The notes under the pieces are model-generated. The model worked only from the letters and a program-made list of their open reading frames with translations, did no database searches and was not told where the DNA came from. DNA of 64,000 nt, from NCBI GenBank assembly GCA_023333565.1, contig JAJKFH010003680.1, positions 2,356,001 through 2,420,000 of the forward strand. Direction: 5' to 3'. Within the stretch, counting starts at the first letter, position 1. Every line of letters starts with the position of its first letter. Below, piece after piece: positions 37,130-44,266 of this stretch. The translations under genes were made by a program, and so were the position numbers. The stretch is from Puffinus mauretanicus (Eukaryota > Chordata > Aves > Procellariiformes > Procellariidae).

Positions 37130-37540
37130 GGAAAACGTTGTCTGGAACGGTTTTCCATCAGAAAACAGGGTTTTATTGAAATCAAATCTTTCCCTGGGAA
37201 CTTGTCGATTTTGCTGCCATTTTCTCCAGGAGGAAGTCTAGCAGAATCACTTTGACTTTCTTGTTTCAGCAGTGTCAAAATGTTTATTCCGATCATGTCA
37301 AAACACCAAGCTCATTTCAGGAAAGTAAAAATATTTCAATTTGACTTTATCATTTCATTCGCTTAACTTCCACTTTATGTTCCGTGAAAGTATTTTTTAA
37401 TATGTGCCGCCTGAGATCCTTTTGCGCCGCAACATCCAGGCGCTTTGCGAGGAGACGACGCTGGATCGTCACACGCGGCATTTCAAAGGCCCGAATTAGC
37501 ATTCGGGTGAATTGTCATTTCATAGGATGCGCTGCACGTG
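37130..37540. other. AT-rich block, old repeat or conserved element
   Basis: Words such as 'tttccatcagaaaac', 'gtcaaaatgttt', 'aaaatatttcaatttgac' and 'tttatcatttcattc' recur in a pattern reminiscent of decayed DNA-transposon-like repeats. The end (37400-37540) changes to CpG-containing, complex sequence with GAATTAGCATTCGG, which looks more like a conserved element. No ORF. Confidence 0.3.
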
Positions 37541-38326
37541 TGGCTTTCCCTCTCGGTGCAGAGCAGACGCCTTGAACGCTGCTGGGATTTTCCTGGTACT
37601 TTTCCCTCTGGCTCTCTGCGGACACCCGTGGGAAATCTTGTCTGCTGATTCCCGTCGGGAGTGGGGGGCTGGTGGGGTGGCCTGAGGTGAGGGTGATGGG
37701 CTGCGAGGTGAGATGGGCACCCAGAAGGTGCTCCCCTCTCCCTGGCTGCCCCTCGCTATCCTCTCACCCGGCCAGACCGCGGTGCCAGGGGAGCACCCTT
37801 GCAGCCGGGTGCTCTGTGTTGCGATGCTGAAAGCTGGATTTTTCCTTGGCGGCGTGACAAATCGGTCACAAATGCAGTCCTTGGAGCCTGCTGGTGGTTT
37901 TTTGTGTGTGGGCAGATATCCCCATCTGCCTTCTAGCAGGGCACTGCCCAGCGCAGTCCCTCCTCGGCTCCTGTGCTGGCTCCCACAGCTCCATTAGCAC
38001 CCGTGGGGCTGCTCTGGACCCTGGAGCTGCTGGGCACCCCCCAGCAGGGATGGTGAAGGAGATGGGGGCTTCAAAATAGCCCTCAGGTGTAAATCCCGGG
38101 GGGGAAGGAAGGCAGCGGGGTTCTGCAAGGGATGTTGCGGGAATCATTCAGGTGGAAGAAAGATGGAGGTCCTGCTGGCCTGGTAGGAGAGGAGGTGATG
38201 CCAGCACCGGGCAAGGACACCAAGCCTTGGCTCTGCCCAGAGCTGCAGGGGAGATGGCGGAGCAGGGGCTCAGGCTGCACTGCCGTGCCGGGGATCTAGA
38301 CAGTGAGGAGATGCCTGGAGCAGCAG

Positions 38327-38369
38327 CCCTCCTCCTCCTCCTTCTCCTCTTGCTCCTCCTTCTCCTCCC
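38327..38369. repeat. (CTC)n/(CTT)n pyrimidine microsatellite
   Basis: Uninterrupted pyrimidine tract of CTC and CTT triplets except for one G. Polypurine-polypyrimidine DNA that could form a triplex. Confidence 0.75.
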
Positions 38370-38924
38370 ACAACTGGCCACTCTCCCTTCATGCCTTCTG
38401 TCCGTGGGTCTGCCCCTGCCCCAGCTCTGCCCAAGCCCCACTGTCCCAGTTGCCCCATCACAAGGAGGGTTTGCCCTGGGGAGCAGATGCTGTGGGGCTC
38501 AGCATGGTGCACACTGGAGGTCCTCCTGTTCAGATCATTCTGAGACCATTCAGACCAGTTTTGCAGGTGACTTGCAGCAGCCAAGGCACTAGAGCATCCA
38601 GCAATCCCCAGGCACTGGAGCATCCATCCGCTGATGGTGGGCACAGATCTGGTGCTTCCTGGGGGACAGTGCTGGGACAGGGCAGCTACAGCCCCCTCGC
38701 TGCCACCCCCACTTGCAAGGAGCAGCTCACACGTGTGTGGCAGGACGTATCAGTGGTCCTGCTCGCTCCATCCCCACTGAGCTCCTGTTTTCCCTTTCAG
38801 CCTCATTCTTCCCACCCTGGAGGTGCCAGGCACCTTACTGAAGCTGGACACACCTGTGTAAGGCACCCCTTCCCTCCCTCTCCCGAAGCATGAGCTTCAC
38901 ATGATAAACCAAGGTGTTGAGTGG

Positions 38925-38939
38925 CATCATCATCATCAT
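38925..38939. repeat. (CAT)5 microsatellite
   Basis: Five perfect CAT triplets. Confidence 0.8.
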
Positions 38940-39251
38940 CAAGAGCAAAGTGGCTCCTGTCCCAGAGCCTGGGGGCCAGAGGAGCCCCGTTTCCCAGCCA
39001 GCTAGGAAGAGGGGAGGGGAGCATGGCACCCCACGGGACGCCTTTGCCCAGACGCTGCTGGAAGCCGGCAGGGAAAGGACAGAGCAGGGGGTTGCACCAG
39101 GCGACGGCTGTGCTGGCTGTGGGAAGGATGTGTGCCCGGACCCCGCAGCCCCAACCACCCCCATCACCCCCTTCCCTGCTGCTGCTGCCGCCCAGCTGGG
39201 CTCTGCTGTGCTTTTTCCCCCAAACCCACTGCTCTGGTGCTCACCCCTGAA

Positions 39252-39303
39252 AGACAGGGCTGGGGGAGCAGGTGAGAGATGTGGGAGGGTTTTGGCTAAT
39301 AAA
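39252..39303 (+). repeat. 52-bp direct duplicate, copy 1
   Basis: Matches 40209-40260 at 45 of 52 positions, with the last 33 bp differing at only two. All seven differences are A/G transitions. Both copies contain 'gtgggagggtttt' followed by 'ctaataaa'. It is not a known repeat family to me. Confidence 0.7.
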
Positions 39304-39897
39304 AATCAGCGCGTACCCCGCAGACCCCCCCCTGCTTCCCCAGGCATGGCCATGCAGTGTGGCGGGCGCCTGGCATCTGGGATGGGGCAGGCGGGACCAG
39401 GGGCCACCCCGGGGTGCGAGGGAGAGGTGGGGCAGCTCGGTGTGCCCCAGCTCTGCTCCCGAGACAGCCTCTTGCCATAAAGCGATGGATGAGCAGCACG
39501 GCCTGTTGCTTAACGGGGACGGTGGCAGCGTGCAGCTGGCTTAACAGAGATGCTCCTGCCTGGTGCCAGGCGGTTAAGTGATAATTAACCAGGTGCTCGG
39601 GAAGGTGATGCTGGAAGCCAGCCCCGCGCTGCTGCTGCGGGGTAGAGGGCTGAACATCCACCTCTGTGCACCCCAGACATATGGGTGCCTTGGTTGGGGC
39701 CACATGCACCCAGAAACGTGCTGCTCTGCACCCTCGGGGCCAAACGAGGGGGCCAGGGGTGAGACCCTGGGTAAGCCAGGGATGGGAGTGCTGGGCAGCT
39801 TTGGTTGCTTTTAGGTGCAAGGAGCCATGAAGCCATCCAACACCCGCCTCTCACCTTCACCATGAGCAGCCATCCTTGTCTGCAAGGGTGAGTACTG

Positions 39898-39925
39898 CTT
39901 TACAAGTGGGGAAACTGAGGCAGCA
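39898..39925 (+). repeat. MIR/CORE-SINE-like scrap
   Basis: 'ctttacaagtggggaaact' followed by 'gaggcagcag' closely follows the MIR consensus phrase around 'tttacagatggggaaactga'. This is the best of four such scraps in the window. Only about 28 bp are recognisable. Confidence 0.4.
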
Positions 39926-40208
39926 GGGGAGCAAGACCAGCATGTTTCTGCAGCATTAGGTATTGATAAAGCACTGTGGTGACCTGGCAGCACGGGCAGC
40001 GAGGTCTGAGCCCCATCACCCAAGGGGTGAGGTGGCTCAGGGCGATCGCAGGGAGATGCGCCCGCTGCAGTGGAGGCGGAGAAATGCTGCTGGAGAAACC
40101 GAGCGGCACCGTGGAGAAGAGGCACCCATGGCAGCAGCACGGGAAGGGTTGTGCAGGCTGGGACCCTCCCGCTCGGCTCGGCACCGGGGAGCTGAGCCTG
40201 GGCTGGAA

Positions 40209-40260
40209 AAACAAGGCTGGAAGAGCGGGTGAGAAATGTGGGAGGGTTTTGACTAATAAA
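40209..40260 (+). repeat. 52-bp direct duplicate, copy 2
   Basis: Second copy of the 39252-39303 segment, 957 bp downstream. Flanking sequence is not detectably duplicated, so this is either a remnant of a larger decayed duplication or a short dispersed element. Confidence 0.7.
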
Positions 40261-40777
40261 GGCAAGACTGAGGGAAGAAACACTGCCGGCTCCAAGTGGG
40301 CAAAAGGCTGCCGAGAGAGGAGAGAACGATCCTGCCCCCAGGCCCTCGGGCTAGGGGAAGGAGACCGTGGGTGTAAACTGTAGCAAGGGAAATTTGGGAT
40401 AGATCCCAGGAGAAATGCTCTGGGGAGGAGGGAGGCACAGGGACATGCGGAGGCTAGCTCCACCCTGGGGTCTGTATGGTCGGGGGGTTTGGGGTCAGGT
40501 CTGTCCCAAGGGTGCTCCGGCACCGCACACCCCATGCGGCCGCAGCCAGGCTGGCCCTGGCACATCTGGTGCCAGCCTGGCTCAGCCCGCCTGGACCAGT
40601 AGATGTGGGGGTTGGCCAGCAGGTCCCTGTCTGCGTGGCGGGGGGCTGGGGAACGCAACACCTCAGCCCCCAGCCAGCTGGGATGTGTCTCCAGGGACGG
40701 CTGGGGCACCTGCGGCCACCGCTACCGCTTGCAGGTGGTGTGAAACAGAGCGCTTGTCAAGTCCCTCCTGTATACTG

Positions 40778-40844
40778 CCTTATATTTATTATATTATATT
40801 CTATTTATTAGATCATATTATACTTTATTATATTATTAGAGCTG
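40778..40844. repeat. AT-rich (TATTA)n-like low-complexity tract
   Basis: About 65 bp made almost only of TATTA, TTATA and TTTATT words inside very GC-rich DNA. Confidence 0.75.
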
Positions 40845-41194
40845 TCAGGCCAAGAACTTCAAGGCTGGAACCGTCAGCTTCGTAGTTGCTTGGGTAACCT
40901 TAGCCCGTCCCCTTGGACAACGAGTGGGACTGCAGGAAAAGTATCGCGTGTGACTGTGGCATTAAAGAGGCTGTTACAGGCACAGCTGGCGGCAAGGGTG
41001 ACAAAGCCCCAGAGCGAGCCAGGGTGCTCGGTGACAGTGTCCCCAGGGCCAGCGAGGCACGGCGCGTGGGTCTGCAGTGGGGACGGTCAGTGTGGGGCAG
41101 GCAGGCGCCAGTCCCTGGGGGGATGGAGGGGAGGCAGGCTGTGTATGCGGTGGGTAGGGGCAAGGGTGGGGGGACACAACTGCTGCGGACACCC

Positions 41195-41400
41195 CTGTCC
41201 CCAGTGGGTGCAGGGGCAGGTGTGCGTCCCCAGTGGGTGCGTGAGGAGGGATGTGTCCTAGTGTGGTGCAGGCGGGGAGGTGGGTGCGGGCAGCGCTCGG
41301 CCATGCGTCTCCAGTGGGTGCTGGAGCAGGCGCGTGTCCCCGGTGGGTGCAGGGCGAGAGATGCGTGTGCGCCCTCGTGGGTGCGAGGGGAGGCGCGCGG
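41195..41400. repeat. 29-bp G-rich minisatellite
   Basis: The core 'ccagtgggtgc' or close variants starts at 41201, 41230, 41258, about 41278, 41311, 41340 and 41374, giving a main period of about 29 bp (28-34) with one irregular unit. Units are diverged. The G-rich strand is +. It lies at the left edge of the FOXO6 CpG island. Confidence 0.75.
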
Positions 41401-41945
41401 TGCAGGGGTGCGTGCAGAAACGCAGGCGCCGACGCACCGAGCTGCCCTCCGGCCTCCAGCCTTGCCAGGCCCAGCACGGGGCAGGGGGGCCGCAGGCATC
41501 GGCCCCAGCCCCGGGTGGGCTTCGCGCGTCTGACCTCACTGGCACCTCATACCCCTGCGGTGACATCACCGGGGAGTCACCGGCCCCGCCGCGAGCCCGG
41601 GCTGCTGGTGCCGGGCGGGGAGCGGGCTGGGACCCCGGGCGGGGGCCGGGGCGCTGCGGGCGGGCGGGGCAGGGCCGACCCCACGGGGACGGCCTCCCCC
41701 ACGCGGGCGCAGCCACCCGGGGCGTGGGCGGCGGGGCGGGGCTTGTGCGGAGGGAGGCGTGTCCTCCAGGCAGGGGGCGGGGCTGTGCGGCTTGGGGGCG
41801 GGGCCCGCTTGCGGGGGTCTCCCCCGACCGCGGCGGAGGGGCGTGGCCGCGGTGGGCGAGGGGGCGTGACCCGTAGTAAAGGGGCGTGTCCCGCCGCCCG
41901 GCGGCGGCGTTGCCCGGGGTGACGCGCGGATGCAGCCGGCACCCC

Positions 41946-41953
41946 TGACGTCA
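41946..41953. promoter_or_regulatory. Perfect CRE (TGACGTCA)
   Basis: Full palindromic cAMP-response element, the CREB/ATF binding site, about 1.3 kb before the start codon and just upstream of the two CCAAT boxes. A full CRE in a CpG-island promoter is a usual mark of CREB control, but binding here is inferred. Confidence 0.6.
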
Positions 41954-42023
41954 CCCGCGGGGAGGGACCGCTCCCCCCCCCCCACTCCCCCTCCCCTCCG
42001 CGGAGCGTCCCGCCGGCGCCGAG

Positions 42024-42071
42024 CCAATAGGCGGGCGGGGGGGGCGTGTCCGCGGGGCTCCTCCCGCCAAT
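42024..42071 (+). promoter_or_regulatory. Pair of CCAAT boxes
   Basis: CCAAT at 42024-42028 (in AGCCAATAGG, a good NF-Y site) and at 42067-42071 (in CGCCAATGAG). They are 43 bp apart on the same strand, about four helical turns. NF-Y sites usually lie 50-100 bp upstream of a start, so they suggest initiation around 42100-42200. Confidence 0.5.
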
Positions 42072-42184
42072 GAGGCGGCGGCGGCGGCTCGGGGCAACAA
42101 TGGGGGGCGCCCGGGGCGCACGTGGGGCCGCCGCCGCCGCCGCCGGGGGTCCGCGGTGCCGGGGCGGGGAGCGCGGTGCCGGGG

Positions 42185-42222
42185 CGCTCCGCTCCGTCCC
42201 GCTCCGCTCCGCTCCGCTCCGT
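42185..42222. repeat. (GCTCC)n pentanucleotide repeat
   Basis: Tandem GCTCC units, with GTCCC variants, in the core promoter or early leader. Confidence 0.7.
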
Positions 42223-42416
42223 CCCGCCCCGCCGCTGCCCCGCGCGGCGCCGGGGCACTCCCCGCCCCCGCCCTCCTCCCGCCCCTCCGGGCCCTCCCCC
42301 TGTGTCACGGCGGCGCCCGCATTCGGGGCCGGGCACGGCGAAGGGAGGGAAGGAGCGAGCGAGAGAGCGAACGGCGGCCGCCCCAGCATGTGGCCCGCCC
42401 GCGCCGTGGCGGCAGC

Positions 42417-42438
42417 GCGGCGGCGGCGGCGGCGGCGG
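42417..42438. repeat. (CGG)n trinucleotide repeat in the leader
   Basis: About seven perfect CGG triplets. Shorter (GGC)n and (GCC)n runs lie at 42074-42088, 42129-42145 and 42489-42506. CGG tracts in 5' leaders are length-polymorphic and form stable RNA structure. Confidence 0.75.
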
Positions 42439-42525
42439 GCAGGTGCGCGGCCGCTGAAACGGAGCGGGGGGGCGTAGGGGCGGGGAGCCGCCCGCCGCCG
42501 CCGCCGCCCTCGCCCGGCGCTGTCA

Positions 42526-42675
42526 GGTGCGTGCCGCCCGCCAGCATGGCTCCGCCGCGCCGCCGGACTTAGCGCCGGGCCGCCCGCCGCGGCCCCGAGC
42601 CGCCCGGGGGGAGGCTGCGCGCCCGCCGTGCCCGAGGCTCCCCCCGCCCCCATCCATCCCGCTTCTCCCCGCCCA
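42526..42675 (+). other. Possible small leader intron (weak)
   Basis: A strong donor-like CAG|GTGCGT begins at about 42526, and a pyrimidine-rich acceptor-like 'cttctccccgcccag' ends at about 42674. Splicing would remove two of the upstream ATGs' context. There is no independent support, and 150 bp would be a short intron. Confidence 0.15.
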
Positions 42676-43046
42676 GGTGCCCCGCCGCCCGGCTCCGGAG
42701 TACGCCGGTCCCCGGCCGAGGATGCCGCCCGCCGCCGGTCGCTCCGGTTCATCTGTTGCTGCCTGACCGCGCCGCCAGCCCGGTGCAGCCTCCGCCGATG
42801 GATGCGGCAGCCCCCGCGCCCTGCCCGCCCGCAGCCGCCCCGCTGCCTATTGTGCCGGGAACGACTCCGGAGCTCCGCGGCTGGTAAAAAAAAAAAAACA
42901 AAAAACCAAAAAACCAAACCAAAAACCAACCCCCGTCTCGCCCGGGGCCGGAGAGGCGACCGATGAATATGCAGCATCCCCCCCGGCTCGTGTCTCCCGT
43001 TAGCCTCCCGTCTCCCGGCGTGGAGCCGGGCAGAGCCGCCTCCTAG
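42546..43046 (+). promoter_or_regulatory. Series of upstream ORFs in the FOXO6 leader
   Basis: Four upstream ATGs open short complete frames: 42546-42572 (8 codons), 42722-42766 (14 codons), 42798-42887 (29 codons) and 42963-43046 (27 codons, with a second ATG at codon 3). All stop before the FOXO6 start. None has a purine at -3 except the first (AGCATGG). The 42798 frame ends exactly at the A-rich tract, and the 42963 frame lies between the A-rich and T-rich tracts. If transcribed, they would reduce and condition FOXO6 translation. Transcription start is unknown, so the first ones may lie outside the mRNA. Confidence 0.5.
42885..42929 (+). repeat. A-rich tract, complementary to the T-rich tract downstream
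   Basis: A13 followed by CAAAAAACC-type units in an otherwise GC-rich leader. Its reverse complement resembles 43166-43210, including a 12-base perfect match (AAAAAACCAAAC), so the two tracts could pair in the RNA. Confidence 0.6.
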
Positions 43047-43165
43047 AGCTCCGCCGGACTCCGGGCTGCACCCCGCCAGGACCCGGGCGCACGGAGCGGC
43101 TGCTCCTTCCCTTCTCCCCCTCCAGCCGAGCTTGGAGCCCTTCTTCGCACTCCTCTCCCTCTCGT

Positions 43166-43213
43166 GTTTTTGGGTTGTTTTTTTTTTTTGTTTGTTTGGT
43201 TTTTTTTTTGGGT
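43166..43213 (+). repeat. T-rich tract just before the FOXO6 start codon
   Basis: T runs of 13 and 10-11 separated by GTTTGTTTGG, 65-112 bases before the ATG. In RNA it is a U-rich tract of the kind bound by HuR/PTB-like proteins and is complementary to 42885-42929. It lacks a nearby AG at its end matching a good acceptor, so I do not call it a splice site. Confidence 0.6.
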
Positions 43214-43277
43214 GGAAACCGACCGTAACTCCGGGGAGGGGGTTGTTGGGGGGGCGGGGGGCGGCGGGGAGGGGACC

Positions 43278-43715
43278 ATGGAAGAAAAGCTCCAGGCGCA
43301 TCAGGTGGAGATCGACCCGGATTTCGAGCCGCAGAGCCGGCCCCGGTCCTGCACTTGGCCTCTCCCCCACCCCGACTTCGCGGCGGAGGAGGAGGATGGG
43401 GGCGCGGCGGGAGGACCCCCGGCGCTGGCGGCCGGCGGCGGGGAGGGAGCCGAGAACGCGGCGGCCCCGGCGGAGCGCAGAGCCGCCGCCGCCGCCTCCC
43501 TGCCGCCCCCCGGCGCGGACGTCGGGCAGCTCCGTAAGGCCAAGACCTCCCGGAGGAACGCCTGGGGCAACCTCTCCTACGCCGACCTCATCACCAAAGC
43601 CATCGAGAGCTCGCCGGAGAAGCGCCTCACCCTCTCGCAGATCTACGACTGGATGGTGCGATACGTCCCCTACTTTAAGGATAAAGGAGACAGCAACAGC
43701 TCCGCCGGCTGGAAG
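43278..43715 (+). CDS. FOXO6: Forkhead transcription factor FOXO6, coding exon 1 (partial gene)
   Basis: Codes for the first 146 residues of a FOXO protein, a nuclear DNA-binding factor controlled by insulin/PI3K-Akt signalling. The ATG sits in a strong Kozak context (accATGG). Residues 8-29 hold the conserved N-terminal block with the Akt motif RPRSCTW, Thr26 being the phospho-acceptor for 14-3-3 binding. Residues 35-83 are Ala/Gly/Glu-rich and variable. The forkhead domain starts at about residue 93 with RRNAWGNLSYADLITKAIES (helix 1), TLSQIYDWMV (helix 2) and the FOXO-specific KDKGDSNSSAGWK. FOXO6 is chosen over FOXO1/3/4 because of the AHQV-DPDF-PQSRPRSCTWPLP start, the short linker, LRKAK before the domain, and DWMVRYVPYF. 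The exon ends in phase 0 after Lys146, the family's conserved junction, before the recognition helix (exon 2, not in window). Confidence 0.93.
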
Positions 43716-43721
43716 GTACCT
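43714..43721 (+). other. FOXO6: FOXO6 exon 1 splice donor
   Basis: AG|GTACCT, with GT at 43716-43717, exactly at the FOXO exon 1/2 junction. Positions +4 to +6 (CCT) depart from the GTRAGT consensus, so the donor is predicted to be weak. Read-through adds Val-Pro-Asp-Pro-Pro and stops at 43731-43733, giving a 151-residue form that lacks the DNA-recognition helix. Confidence 0.8.
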
Positions 43722-44226
43722 GACCCCCCCTGACCCGAACCCCAGCGCAACTTTCCCCCCTGCTCCCGCAGGCGCGCCGGACTCTGGATGCTTCCCCTGG
43801 GGCAGCCGGAGCTTGCCCCTGGCTGTGGGGCTGGGGGGGATCCCCGCTTTCCTCGTGGTTGGGGGGATAAGGGCTCGGTCAAGTTTTGGGGAGGGCTGGT
43901 GCCTCGTGGCGTTGCGCATTGGAGCCGGGGTGAGCTTGTCCCCGGTTCACCCGCTGGCCTCGGGCTGGGTGGCTCGGCAGACCCGGAGCGCCGTGCCGCC
44001 ATCCTCCCCGGGGAGGTCAGGGAGAGGGGGATGGCGGCGGGGAGGGTGGTCGCGACCCGCACTCCCACTGGCCTGCGAGCACCGAGGTACGGTGGATGAC
44101 AATCCTGCCGCCACGGCTCTGCCTGTCCCTGTCTGCGGGCACCCCAGCCGTGCCAGGTCCCTGAGTGCCGGCGATGTGCCTGGGAGGACAGGAGGGCTGT
44201 CCCCAAACAGGTGTCTCCGGGCTGGC

Positions 44227-44266
44227 TTTTACCCAGTTCTGGGTAAAAAGACGCACTTTTACCCAG
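44227..44266. repeat. Perfect inverted repeat plus a third direct copy
   Basis: TTTTACCCAG (44227-44236), spacer TT, CTGGGTAAAA (44239-44248), then a further TTTTACCCAG at 44257-44266. The first two form a 10-bp-arm hairpin with a 2-base loop; copies 1 and 3 are 30 bp apart. It looks like a protein-binding cluster or a remnant of local duplication. Confidence 0.7.

Larger units (their letters stand above)
37541..41194. other. GC-rich upstream flank of FOXO6
   Basis: Non-coding. It contains the simple repeats, the 52-bp duplicate pair and the MIR-like scrap listed separately. The long frames on both strands are GC-driven. Confidence 0.45.
41400..43800. promoter_or_regulatory. FOXO6: FOXO6 CpG island
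   Basis: Extremely GC- and CpG-rich for about 2.4 kb, covering the upstream region, the leader and the first coding exon. GC boxes of the type GGGGCGGGGC recur at about 41730-41810. There is no TATA box at a convincing place, so the promoter is of the CpG-island, dispersed-start type. Exact transcription starts cannot be read from the sequence. Such islands often also fire antisense RNA. Confidence 0.8.

Noticed and set aside
43164..43277. N-terminal extension of FOXO6 upstream of the ATG
   Set aside because: The frame is open upstream but the first codon would be GTG in the T-rich tract, and the encoded Phe/Leu/Trp run has no FOXO counterpart. The ATG at 43278 has a strong Kozak context and matches the family N-terminus.
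41577..43919. 780-codon ORF on the - strand across the FOXO6 CpG island
   Set aside because: It is antisense to the real exon, consists of Pro/Ala/Arg/Gly runs, and reflects lack of stops in GC-rich DNA. No domain or family.
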